Shown here: piece by piece, positions 42,157 through 50,890 of the stretch
How positions within the stretch are numbered: the first letter of the stretch is position 1
How the letters are laid out: each line of letters opens with the position of its first letter
Assembly (NCBI GenBank): GCA_002415025.1
Contig: DIBR01000029.1
Location: 26,011 to 90,010, forward strand
Direction: 5' to 3'
Source: Spongiibacteraceae bacterium UBA5047
GTDB taxonomy: Bacteria; Pseudomonadota; Gammaproteobacteria; Pseudomonadales; Spongiibacteraceae
DNA: 64,000 nucleotides
The notes under the pieces: model-generated
Databases searched by the model: none
What the model was told of the DNA's origin: nothing
The model's input: only the letters and a program-made list of their open reading frames with translations
Program-made: the position numbers and the translations under genes

Positions 42157-42930
42157 ATGGATCTGAAAGATAAAGTTGCGGTGGTTACCGGCGGCGCGTC
42201 GGGGCTCGGTGAGGCCACGGTTCGCGCATATGTAGCCAAAGGCGCGAAAGTCGCTATTTTTGACCTGAACGAAGAGCGTGCTAACAACATCATTAGTGAA
42301 GTGGGTAGTGACAAGGTCGCCTTCTTTAAAGTGAATGTGTCGGACGAGGAGTCTGTTAAAGCGGCTATCGACGGCGTTATGGCGCAGTTTGGCGCAATTC
42401 ATGTTTGCAATAACTACGCGGGCATTGGCAATGCGGCGAAAACCCTCAGCAAAAACGGCCCGTTCCCGCTCGACTCTTACAAAATGGTGATTGAAGTTAA
42501 CCTCGTAGGCACCTTCAATGTTGCGCGCCTGGCTGCGGAGCAGATCGCCAAAAACGAACCCTATGATGGCGCCAATGCACGTGGTGTGATTATCAATACG
42601 GCGTCAGTCGCGGCCTATGAAGGTCAAATCGGGCAGGTGGCCTACAGCGCCTCAAAAGGCGGTGTTGTTGGTATGACTTTGCCGATGGCGCGCGATTTGG
42701 CATCTTATGGCATTCGGGTAAACACAATTGTGCCGGGCCTGATTCATACGCCGTTGTTCGAAATGCTGCCGGAAGAGGCATACAAATCACTGGAGTCGAG
42801 CGTGGTAAACCCCAAGCGTCTGGGGCGCCCGGAAGAGATTGCTCACGTCTCGGTTATGATCGCCGAAAACGAGTATATGAATGGCGAGTGCATCCGTCTG
42901 GATGGTGCTATTCGCATGCAGCCTCGCTAA
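42157..42930 (+). CDS. SDR family dehydrogenase, 3-hydroxyacyl-CoA type (HSD10-like)
   Basis: A 257-residue short-chain dehydrogenase: TGGASGLGEA (cofactor loop), CNNYAGIGNAAKT, the catalytic INTASVAAYEGQIGQVAYSASKGG (Ser, Tyr, Lys) and NTIVPGLIHTPLFEMLPEE. The AIF-DLNEE segment with an acidic residue favours NAD. The overall pattern resembles HSD17B10-type 3-hydroxy-2-methylacyl-CoA dehydrogenases. I start at ATG 42157, preceded by AAGGGAG at good spacing, rather than the upstream in-frame ATG. A terminator follows. Confidence 0.88.
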   Translation: MDLKDKVAVVTGGASGLGEATVRAYVAKGAKVAIFDLNEERANNIISEVGSDKVAFFKVNVSDEESVKAAIDGVMAQFGAIHVCNNYAGIGNAAKTLSKNGPFPLDSYKMVIEVNLVGTFNVARLAAEQIAKNEPYDGANARGVIINTASVAAYEGQIGQVAYSASKGGVVGMTLPMARDLASYGIRVNTIVPGLIHTPLFEMLPEEAYKSLESSVVNPKRLGRPEEIAHVSVMIAENEYMNGECIRLDGAIRMQPR

Positions 42931-42936
42931 TTGCCT

Positions 42937-42965
42937 TGCGCCGGCGTTTCGTCGGCGCATTTTTC
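42937..42965 (+). terminator. Intrinsic terminator after the SDR gene
   Basis: TGCGCCG (42937-42943) pairs perfectly with CGGCGCA (42953-42959) across a 9-nt loop, followed by TTTTTCC. It starts 7 nt after the stop codon. Confidence 0.85.
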
Positions 42966-43169
42966 CTCTAACTTTCCAGATATCCCGCTCAATATCCGCA
43001 GTAACAGACCGGCCAATTTCAACATCCAGTCGCGCACCAGCTACGTAAACACAGCTATATTGGATGTGCTGTTTTTGTTCTTACCTGCACAAGCATTCTG
43101 TGATGTATCCACTGGCAACATTTGCATCCAATAGGTAGGATGGCCGCATAATTTTACAGTGGGGTTCCC

Positions 43170-43643
43170 ATGGCAGTTAAACCCATACCCGTTCGGGTGA
43201 ACGGCTCCGTTGTACAGCCCCTTGTAGATGCGGAAAAGCCGCTACTGTGGGTGTTGCGGGACGACCTTGATCTTACCGGCTCGAAATACGGTTGTGGCCG
43301 TGCTCAATGTGGTGCCTGCACAGTTCATGTAGATGGTCAGCCAACCCGCTCTTGCGTGACACCCATTGCCGCGGTTGCAGACAGGGATGTTCAAACGATT
43401 GAGTCTGTTGTCGAAACCAGCCTTGGCCAGCAGGTGCAACGCGCCTGGGTGAGCCTGAATGTACCCCAGTGCGGTTACTGCCAGTCTGGTCAGATTATGG
43501 CAGTGGTGGCATTGCTACGAGCTATACCCACGCCCACCGATCGCGATATTGATGAGGCCTTGTCGGGCAATATTTGCCGATGCGGAATGTACCCCCGCAT
43601 TCGCAAGGCGGTGCACGAAATAGCAGCGGGAGCCTTTCAATGA
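43170..43643 (+). CDS. Isoquinoline 1-oxidoreductase-type [2Fe-2S] subunit (IorA-like)
   Basis: A 157-residue small subunit of a xanthine-oxidase-family molybdenum hydroxylase. The N-terminal plant-type [2Fe-2S] site is GCGRAQCGACTVHVDG with the fourth Cys in TRSCVTP; the second cluster domain has CGYCQSGQIM and NICRCGMYPRIR. It passes electrons from molybdenum to a cytochrome rather than to FAD, as no FAD subunit is present. Stop overlaps the large-subunit start (ATGA). Confidence 0.92.
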   Translation: MAVKPIPVRVNGSVVQPLVDAEKPLLWVLRDDLDLTGSKYGCGRAQCGACTVHVDGQPTRSCVTPIAAVADRDVQTIESVVETSLGQQVQRAWVSLNVPQCGYCQSGQIMAVVALLRAIPTPTDRDIDEALSGNICRCGMYPRIRKAVHEIAAGAFQ

Positions 43644-45892
43644 AATCTTCAGGCCCGCTACGTCGACGTACCCTGCTGCGCGCTGGCGTGATTGCCGGTG
43701 GCGGATTGCTGGTAGCATGCAAGTGGTCGGGAGGGAGTTCATCGCGATCTTCCGGCGCGCCAGCGAGCCCCGGTAATCCTCCGGCGGCAGCGCCGGGCCC
43801 GGACCCCAATGCCGAGCGCTGGACGCCAAACGCCTTTATTCGCATCAGCGCTGATAACTTTGTCACCGTCATCGTTGGTGCCGCAGAAATCGGGCAGGGC
43901 ACGATGACGTCTGTGCCCATGATTGTGGCCGAAGAACTGGACGCAGACTGGGAGCGTGTGAGCTGGGAACAATCACCGGCTTCTGCGATTACCTATGGCA
44001 ACCCCTTCTGGCAGGCTGAAGGTGGTCTGGGTGAGCTTGATCAGGCGGGTTTGCAAATTACCGCGGCCAGCACCACCGTGCGTGGCTACTACACCTCGCA
44101 ACGTCAGGCAGGCGCTGCTGTGAGAGAGATGTTGCTCGCCGCTGCTGCTGAACAATTAGGTGTTGACCAGAACAGCCTGCGTACGGAAAACAGCCATGTC
44201 ATTCACTCTGCTTCAGGTACCCGGCTGAGTTATGGCGAATTGGCGGCTGCGGCTGCTGCCATATCCCCGCCGCTTTTTCCAACGCTGAAAGACCCCGCAA
44301 CCTTCAGAATTATCGGTCAGTCCAAGCGCCGTCTGGACGCAAAAGAAAAAACCGACGGCTCGCTGGCCTACGGTTTCGATTTCAAAATCCCCGATATGCT
44401 TACGGTTATGGTGGTGCGAGCGCCGGTGTTTGGTGCGCCGCTGCTCGACTATAACGACAGTGCTGCTCTGGCCGTTGACGGCGTGGTTGGGGTGTATCGC
44501 GTGCCCTCGGGTGTCGCCATTGCGGCCAGAGATTTCTGGTCGGCAGAGCAGGGCAGAAAGCTGCTGACCACGGAATGGTTGACCCAGCTCGGTGAAACCC
44601 TGTCCACGGATGATTTGCCCGACCAGTTTAATACCCGCAATTCCATTCCCGGCCTGATAGTTCGCAATGACGGTTTGGTCGAGTTGGGTCAGCTTGGCGC
44701 CTCGCAAAGCCTGACCGACGACTACCACTTTCCCTATCTGGCACATGCCCCCATGGAGCCGCTCAACGTCACCATTGATTACACCGGCAGTCGTTGCGAA
44801 ATATGGTGCGGCAGTCAGTGGCCGGATATGGACAAGTTGGTTGCTGCCGCAATTCTCGGGCTGACGCCCGATCAAGTGGTGTTTAACAACCTTCTCTCGG
44901 GCGGCGGTTTCGGCCGGCGAGCCTGTCTGGGTTTTGACTATATACAGGAAGCCGCGCATGTGGCGCGTGCGGTCGGGCAGCCCTTAAAGGTGGTGTGGAC
45001 GCGCGAGGACGATATTCGCGGTGGCTACTATCGGCCCTACACCGCCTGCAAGCTCAGTGCTGCACTCGATAGCAGCGGCAAGATTGTTAGCTGGACGCAC
45101 CGCGTGGCGAGCCAGACTCTGCTTATTAGCCCGCTGGTCGAAGCAGCTACCGCGTTGGTGACGGAAGAAGTGCAGACTGCGCAGGGCGCCATCGAGCTGC
45201 CCTACGATATTCCCAACGTGCGGGTTGATACGCACTCAATTATTAATCGCGTGCCGGTGTTGTGGGTGCGTTCGGTGGCGAACGCCACCAATGTGTATGC
45301 GGTCGAAACGTTTTTTGATCGTCTGGCCGGTATGGCAGGAAAGCATCCGCTGACCATGCGGCGCGAGTTGCTGGGTAAAAAGCCGCGTCATTTGGCTGCC
45401 GTAAACGCGGCGGCAAATGCGGCGGGCTGGCAGCCGGGAAGCGACGACGGTGTGCATCGCGGGATAGCGGTTTTTGCTTCCTACGACAGTGTTATTGCGC
45501 AGGTGGTCGAGCTTACCCTTGAGGGAAAAAAAGCCAAACTGAAACGTATTGTGAGTGCGGTGGACTGTGGAACGGCGGTAAACCCCGATCTGGTGGAGGC
45601 TCAAATCGAGTCGGGCATCGTGTTTGCCCTGTCCACGGCTTTGTTTGGCGAGATCACTCTGGATCAGGGTGTGGTGGAACAGAGCAACTACCACGATTAC
45701 CGGGTTCTACGGATGTACCAGACCCCCATTATCGAAACTGTGATTTTGCCGAGCTCAGAGCATCCGGGCGGGGTAGGAGAGCTGGGAGTGCCTTGTGTGG
45801 CGCCCGCCTTGGCCAACGCCTTGTTTGCGGCTACCGGCGAAGTCTACAACTCGCTGCCGCTCAGCAAATACGATAACGTGCAGTTTGATTAG
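43640..45892 (+). CDS. Molybdopterin cytosine-dinucleotide hydroxylase large subunit (IorB-like), Tat-exported
   Basis: A 750-residue molybdenum-binding subunit. The N terminus has a twin-arginine-type signal (RRRTLLRAGVIAGGG, then VAC, possibly a lipobox), so the complex acts in the periplasm. Active-site Glu is in GVGELGVP near the C terminus; GGGFGRRACLG and HAPMEPLNVT are the other molybdenum-cofactor segments. It hydroxylates an N-heterocycle or oxidises an aldehyde. Starts in an ATGA overlap with the small subunit; the diheme cytochrome gene follows by 9 nt. Confidence 0.9.
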   Translation: MKSSGPLRRRTLLRAGVIAGGGLLVACKWSGGSSSRSSGAPASPGNPPAAAPGPDPNAERWTPNAFIRISADNFVTVIVGAAEIGQGTMTSVPMIVAEELDADWERVSWEQSPASAITYGNPFWQAEGGLGELDQAGLQITAASTTVRGYYTSQRQAGAAVREMLLAAAAEQLGVDQNSLRTENSHVIHSASGTRLSYGELAAAAAAISPPLFPTLKDPATFRIIGQSKRRLDAKEKTDGSLAYGFDFKIPDMLTVMVVRAPVFGAPLLDYNDSAALAVDGVVGVYRVPSGVAIAARDFWSAEQGRKLLTTEWLTQLGETLSTDDLPDQFNTRNSIPGLIVRNDGLVELGQLGASQSLTDDYHFPYLAHAPMEPLNVTIDYTGSRCEIWCGSQWPDMDKLVAAAILGLTPDQVVFNNLLSGGGFGRRACLGFDYIQEAAHVARAVGQPLKVVWTREDDIRGGYYRPYTACKLSAALDSSGKIVSWTHRVASQTLLISPLVEAATALVTEEVQTAQGAIELPYDIPNVRVDTHSIINRVPVLWVRSVANATNVYAVETFFDRLAGMAGKHPLTMRRELLGKKPRHLAAVNAAANAAGWQPGSDDGVHRGIAVFASYDSVIAQVVELTLEGKKAKLKRIVSAVDCGTAVNPDLVEAQIESGIVFALSTALFGEITLDQGVVEQSNYHDYRVLRMYQTPIIETVILPSSEHPGGVGELGVPCVAPALANALFAATGEVYNSLPLSKYDNVQFD

Positions 45893-45901
45893 GAGAGCAG
45901 C

Positions 45902-46417
45902 GTGAAGAACTTTCTGTTAATGCTTGCGCTGTCGCTACCCGCGATGACATTTGCACAAACATTGTTTACGCCAATTGGCGAAGTGCTGCGTCATCCCCGG
46001 TGTATGAATTGTCACACGGTGACCGATTTTCCGCGCCAGACCGACAGTCGCCGCCGGCATACACAGTTGGTGGTGCGCGGAGAGGGTGGCCGCGGCGCGC
46101 CGACGCTACATTGCAGTGCCTGCCATCAAGACAAAAACGTTGCCGACGGAAAAGTCCCTGGCGCCCCAAACTGGCATCTGGCCCCGCTCAGCATGGGGTG
46201 GGAAGGTTTGAATGATCGCGATCTGTGTCTTGCACTCAAAGATACCAACAAGAATGGTAACCGCAGCGTGCCTGATCTGGTGCATCACATGGAATTCGAT
46301 GCGCTGGTATTGTGGGGCTGGACACCGGGCGGCAATCGTACAACGCCGCCTTATGAGCACGCGGAATTTGTGACGTTATTGAAGCGCTGGGCGGATGGTG
46401 GTGCTCCCTGCCCGTAG
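45902..46417 (+). CDS. Diheme c-type cytochrome, partner of the molybdenum hydroxylase
   Basis: A 171-residue exported cytochrome: signal peptide ending MTFA, heme motifs CMNCH and CSACH, and a C-terminal cap. GTG start at 45902 with TAGGAG upstream. It most likely accepts electrons from the IorAB-like pair in the periplasm and delivers them to the respiratory chain. The layout (small subunit, large subunit, cytochrome) matches membrane-linked aldehyde and isoquinoline oxidoreductases. Confidence 0.85.
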   Translation: MKNFLLMLALSLPAMTFAQTLFTPIGEVLRHPRCMNCHTVTDFPRQTDSRRRHTQLVVRGEGGRGAPTLHCSACHQDKNVADGKVPGAPNWHLAPLSMGWEGLNDRDLCLALKDTNKNGNRSVPDLVHHMEFDALVLWGWTPGGNRTTPPYEHAEFVTLLKRWADGGAPCP

Positions 46418-46527
46418 CCGCGCCTTTGCCTGGCGGTCGATGTAAAAGCAGTTGGCGGTGGGTGCCTGCGTTTATAGGGGCGGGGCCATCTCACGGCCTT
46501 TTTCTCACTCCTGCGACAGAAGCCCGG

Positions 46528-48627
46528 CTACAACGCATGCAGTATGCCGCTGTGCTGGCCGCCTGGCAGTGTGAGTTGTCGGCCATCCGAGAAGTTGATG
46601 GTGACTTGTTCCGTGGTCTCCAGCTCATAGGTAAAACTGCCCTCGAGACAGGCACCAAGATCGGAAATGTCGATAGAAAGTGAACTGACGTTGGCGAGCG
46701 AACCACTTAATCCTGAAGGAGCTTGAACGCTGTTAGTGCGTCGATAATGTTGGCCAATCCAGGGCACCGGATCGTAGCCAAGCTGATTGTCCGGAGTGCC
46801 GACATCACTGATGACATCATGCATGGCGCCGGCGCAGCCGCCCGATGTTAAATCTATATCCGCAAACTCGAAATATCCGGTGTTGTGGGCACGGATCTCG
46901 CTGAGCCACCAGACACTGTCGTGACGTAAGCCCAGATTCTCACTACCAATACGTGGCTCCACGCGGAAGCGAATACGTGCCGGACGTTTGTTGCGCACAA
47001 AGTTCGCACTGGCGGCCGCTTCCTTGCGCCAGTCGTCGGCGAGTGCAAACGTCAGGTGTTCGCCACTGTGCAGCCAAAAAGAATGCGGGTTTGCGAGCCT
47101 CGCAAATTCGCGTTGCACTAGCAGGGCCTGATCCAGCGGTACGAGTTCATCGAATGAGCCGTACAACGCCAGCAACGGGGTGTTCAGCAGGTTGGGCCAG
47201 TAATAGCGAACGTTGCCAACATAGCCCGAGGTGTTATTCCCGTATTGATCCAGGCCCACGCCGTTGGTGCCGTGGCCGGTTGGCCCCACCCAGATTATCA
47301 GCCCGGCGAAGCGGTCGGGGTAGAGAGATCCCAGGCGGTAGCTGCCGTAGCCGCCCATGGAGTAACCGGAAGAAAATACCCGCTCCGGGTCTATGGCGAC
47401 GACGCTGCTTAAGTCGGCCCACGCGTCCAGTACATCGCGCTCTGATTCGTCAGAATAAAAAGATTCAGGACCGCGACCCAGTGGCCCCAGTAACACGCGG
47501 CCGAGATCGTCGCCGAAACGGCTCTGGGCGCCGGGTTGGTCAATAATCTGTCGGTGGCTGCCGCCATTGCCATGCAAGATCAGCTGTAACGGGGCCGGTG
47601 AGCCGTCCCAGCCTCTGGGTAAATATACGCTGTAGGGTTGGTGGTGACCGAAAGTATGGAAGGACTGGCGGGTGCTGTCGGCACCATTTTGTAAGCGTCC
47701 GGGTACGCCGTCGTAGCTCATTCCCTCGCGGATGCCGTCGCCGCGATCAATGGTGATATCGCTGCGATAAACGCGCTCGTAGTCCTCGCCGCCCACTGGA
47801 CTGAAAAAGCGGCTTTCGGCGAAAACCGCTGGCGACAGCAAAATTCCGTAGTCAGTGATATCCCCGGTGGCGAGTGCGGCGGCCTGTTGATCTTCCATCC
47901 AGTTACCGCTTTCGTCAGGACCACGAAAGGCGATATTGGTCACTGTTCCGTCAGCGCTCGCTGTAACCGCCCACAGGCGAAATTCTCCTTCGGGCATGGG
48001 CAGGCTGCCCGCAATGGTATTGCTATCGGGGTCGGCCAAATCGAAAAGGTAGACATGATCAACGCCTGCTGCGCGTAGTGGTTTCGGGTTGATTCCGCTG
48101 GCAGCGATCAGTGACTCATGCCAGGCAATAAGCTCGGTAGGACCTTCGCCGGTATCGATGGCAATGGCCAGTAGCGCATCGCTTGCGCGTAACACGGTAT
48201 TCAGCAGGGCGCTCACTTTCAGTCGATCACCTGCCGGTTCAAGTTCGAGTACCAGCAAGTCGGCGGTATTTTCGTCAGCGCCGTGATCGGCGTAGCGAAC
48301 ATCACCGGTACTGGCGCTGAGGGTATCCCAGTTGGGGCGGGCGTAGGGGACGGTATCGGCACCGTAGTCGTCAAACACATAGTCGCGGTAGCTCAGGCGG
48401 CCGCCGCATATTTCGATGGTCCCTGCCCACCAGGAATCAGGCTTGGGGCAATGTGGAGGTGGATCGGCGGGGCTGTTCTCTTGGTCGGTGTTGGTGCCAG
48501 CGTTGTTGGTACTCAGAGTTGCGGAGGAGCTTGACGACGAGTTACAGCTAGCGAGCAAAAGCGTGCTGCATATCAGTGCCGCGCAGGCCCATGGGAAATA
48601 TTGCCGTTCGGTATTAGCCCTGCGCAT
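46528..48627 (-). CDS. Lipoprotein alpha/beta hydrolase (esterase/depolymerase-like)
   Basis: A 699-residue lipoprotein: signal ending LLASC, then a Ser-rich and acidic linker. An N-terminal beta-rich region of unknown type (about 60-300) precedes an esterase domain with HGNGGSHRQ, nucleophile in SSGYSMGGYGS (about S423), FDELVP and EHLTF. A C-terminal beta domain follows. The Ser-hydrolase core resembles feruloyl esterase/PHB depolymerase proteins. I start at ATG 48627 (GGAG upstream), which overlaps the upstream gene by 14 nt and gives a clean signal; a start at 48672 adds 15 residues. Expected on the outer surface; substrate unknown. Confidence 0.8.
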   Translation of the reverse strand: MRRANTERQYFPWACAALICSTLLLASCNSSSSSSATLSTNNAGTNTDQENSPADPPPHCPKPDSWWAGTIEICGGRLSYRDYVFDDYGADTVPYARPNWDTLSASTGDVRYADHGADENTADLLVLELEPAGDRLKVSALLNTVLRASDALLAIAIDTGEGPTELIAWHESLIAASGINPKPLRAAGVDHVYLFDLADPDSNTIAGSLPMPEGEFRLWAVTASADGTVTNIAFRGPDESGNWMEDQQAAALATGDITDYGILLSPAVFAESRFFSPVGGEDYERVYRSDITIDRGDGIREGMSYDGVPGRLQNGADSTRQSFHTFGHHQPYSVYLPRGWDGSPAPLQLILHGNGGSHRQIIDQPGAQSRFGDDLGRVLLGPLGRGPESFYSDESERDVLDAWADLSSVVAIDPERVFSSGYSMGGYGSYRLGSLYPDRFAGLIIWVGPTGHGTNGVGLDQYGNNTSGYVGNVRYYWPNLLNTPLLALYGSFDELVPLDQALLVQREFARLANPHSFWLHSGEHLTFALADDWRKEAAASANFVRNKRPARIRFRVEPRIGSENLGLRHDSVWWLSEIRAHNTGYFEFADIDLTSGGCAGAMHDVISDVGTPDNQLGYDPVPWIGQHYRRTNSVQAPSGLSGSLANVSSLSIDISDLGACLEGSFTYELETTEQVTINFSDGRQLTLPGGQHSGILHAL

Positions 48628-49618
48628 GCTCCATTCTCCGGATGGCCAGGGCCACCTCATCAGGTGCCTCAATGGGGGTGAAGTGACCCACGCCAGACAG
48701 TTCGCTGTATTTCGCTTGCGGAACTTTGCCTGCCAGTGCGCGGCCCATGGCTACCACGGCAACCGGGTCGGCGGCGGCCCAGACAATTTGAATGGGGACC
48801 CTTGTCTTACTGATGGCGTCGAGCCACGTGTCTGTGTGGATATAGCGCTCGCGCACATAGCTGTACACCGAGGGGATATTCAGGTGGCCGTCCTGGTAGG
48901 CCATGATCTCGCGCATCACAGTTTCGTCAGCAGCGCTGAGGCGTTCGGGTCTGGCCATTAGCTGTTTGAGGCTGTCTACATAGCCGGGCAGCATCTGCGC
49001 GAGCAACTTGCGCGCCTCTGGGATGCGCGAAGGGACTTCCATGTTTTTCTGAAATTCGGTGAGTGAGGCCATGGATTTAATCATCGAACCGTTCAGAAAG
49101 GTTGCGGCTCGCATGGTAAAACTCAGCGTGCCTTCAGCTTGTCGGGCGAGGAGCTCTGTATGCAGGCTGGTGCCAACATCGTGGCTCACTACGTGGGCTG
49201 CGTTGACGCCCAGATTCTTGAGCAGGCCTTCCAGAATATCGGCCTGCTGGAACAGGGAGTAGCTCCAGCGCCGCGGTTTGTCTGAAAGGCCGTAACCCAA
49301 TTGATCGAAGGCAATGCAGTGAAAGTCGTCAGAGAGCTTTGCAATGGTGTCGCGCCAGTCGAAGCCGGAGGTGGGAAAGCCGTGAATAAAAACAATGCTG
49401 GGCCCGCGACCGCGCTCGTAAGTAAAGACCCTGTGTCCATCCACATTCACATGACGGCCCGAGGCCAGCCAGGTGCGGGTCGGGGTAGAAAAGCCTGAAT
49501 CGGGTATTGCCGCGGTCTGGCTGGGCGCGTCGGATGTCGTCAGGCGAGCGCAGCCAGCCAGTGCAATACCGGCGCCCGCCGTGCTGAGGAGTTGTCGTCG
49601 GCTGAAGTCTGTTGTCAT
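48614..49618 (-). CDS. Exported alpha/beta hydrolase of the epoxide hydrolase/dehalogenase type
   Basis: A 334-residue hydrolase with an N-terminal twin-arginine-like signal and lipobox (RRQLLS, IALAGC). The fold motifs are FIHGFPTSGFDWR (oxyanion HGxP) and SHDVGTSLHTE, in which the nucleophile position is Asp, as in epoxide hydrolases and haloalkane dehalogenases, rather than Ser. The acid and His lie in WAAADPVAVV and GVGHFTPIE. It overlaps the downstream lipoprotein gene by 14 nt, so both are translated together. Confidence 0.83.
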   Translation of the reverse strand: MTTDFSRRQLLSTAGAGIALAGCARLTTSDAPSQTAAIPDSGFSTPTRTWLASGRHVNVDGHRVFTYERGRGPSIVFIHGFPTSGFDWRDTIAKLSDDFHCIAFDQLGYGLSDKPRRWSYSLFQQADILEGLLKNLGVNAAHVVSHDVGTSLHTELLARQAEGTLSFTMRAATFLNGSMIKSMASLTEFQKNMEVPSRIPEARKLLAQMLPGYVDSLKQLMARPERLSAADETVMREIMAYQDGHLNIPSVYSYVRERYIHTDTWLDAISKTRVPIQIVWAAADPVAVVAMGRALAGKVPQAKYSELSGVGHFTPIEAPDEVALAIRRMEHAQG

Positions 49619-49810
49619 CGCTAAGGGCCACGCTTGCTATGAGATTGGATATAAGCTATAAAACGTCACTTGAGCGTAACGTTTTTTTGTGTCAGCTTCA
49701 AGTTTTTCATGCGACCCAAAAATCCACTCGCCAAAACGTGGCTACGCTCAGGTTGATGTCGTTGGAGTCTATGCGGTCTGACCGATGCGAGGCAGCATCA
49801 AAAGGGGATC

Positions 49811-50890
49811 ATGATGAATAACAATAAAACCATTTTTGCGGTATTCACATTATTGGCCTTCGTGTTTTGCGCAGCCACGTACGCAAGTAGCGTTGCTGTT
49901 GTAGAGCAGCGCGTGCAGCCAGCAGATACCGGCGCAGGTATTGACCGGGAGCTGCTGAACCGGGATTGGCATCAAGTTGTGCAACCTCAGCAGGCCTCCG
50001 AGCGCAAGGATGTACTGGTGCTTTATTTGGTAGGCTCGCTGGCATCGACCAACAACGCGCTGGATATTAGCCGTTTTGCAGCAGGACTTGGCTACGGGGT
50101 GCTCAACCTGCAGTACCCCAACCGAACGGTGGTGGGTGTGATTTGTGGCGGTGACGACGCCTGTTATGAAGCGTATCGCGGCGAAACAATCTTCGGGCAG
50201 GATACTGCTTACGCGCTGGGGCAGCCGAGCTACAACGAGTTGAAAAATTTTGTAACGCGGGAAAATTCTATCGTTAACCGTCTGCTCAATTTGCTTGACT
50301 ATCTGGCCCACCAATCGCCAACGGCCAACAATCCGCAGCCCGCCTACTGGCGGCAATTTCTCTACCAAGATCCGAACTCCCCCTACAGCACCGCAAACCT
50401 GGGGTCGGTCTATCCCGCGTGGTCGAAGATTGTCGTTGCCGGCCATTCTCAGGGCGGCGGTATGGCGCCGATGCTGGCGTCCAATTTGCCGAACGCGGAT
50501 CCCCTGCGGCGCTTAGTCATGTTCGCAGCCCCTAACGACAATACAGGCGGCAGGAATGGCAACCTCAGTGCCTCATGGATACTGGCGCCTTCGGCCACGC
50601 CTCTGGAGCGTTATTGGGGGCTGCGCCACGCCGATGACGGTCAGGGCAGCTACGTGCAGCAAAACTGGGCCAACATGGGTGGGGTGGGCAGTGGTGGGGT
50701 AGGTGGCGCCGCGAATAACGCAGAAGTGGATATTGGTGATGGCACTGGTAATCCGCAGGGCGCGCAGCGACTCGTGCTATCGGCCGACGTTGGCGGTGTT
50801 AACGCGCATCTCAGTGTCAGCGATGCGAGCATTCTGCCGACGGTTGTCAGCGCCTGGGAGTATTTGTTTACTGCAGGGGGCACCGACTGA
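49811..50890 (+). CDS. Secreted alpha/beta hydrolase, Ser type (GHSQGG)
   Basis: A 359-residue protein with a signal peptide ending TYA. The nucleophile motif is VVAGHSQGGG; the catalytic acid and His are less obvious. A Gly/Ala/Asn-rich stretch (GGVGSGGVGGAANN, about 290-305) is a likely flexible loop. Members of this type are poorly described. It starts a unit with the carboxylesterase (1-nt overlap, TGATG) and the TonB receptor, so an extracellular ester substrate is likely. Confidence 0.75.
   Translation: MMNNNKTIFAVFTLLAFVFCAATYASSVAVVEQRVQPADTGAGIDRELLNRDWHQVVQPQQASERKDVLVLYLVGSLASTNNALDISRFAAGLGYGVLNLQYPNRTVVGVICGGDDACYEAYRGETIFGQDTAYALGQPSYNELKNFVTRENSIVNRLLNLLDYLAHQSPTANNPQPAYWRQFLYQDPNSPYSTANLGSVYPAWSKIVVAGHSQGGGMAPMLASNLPNADPLRRLVMFAAPNDNTGGRNGNLSASWILAPSATPLERYWGLRHADDGQGSYVQQNWANMGGVGSGGVGGAANNAEVDIGDGTGNPQGAQRLVLSADVGGVNAHLSVSDASILPTVVSAWEYLFTAGGTD

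Noticed and set aside
44213..44959. A 248-codon minus-strand frame inside the molybdenum hydroxylase gene.
   Set aside because: It is antisense to a complete, strongly supported gene.
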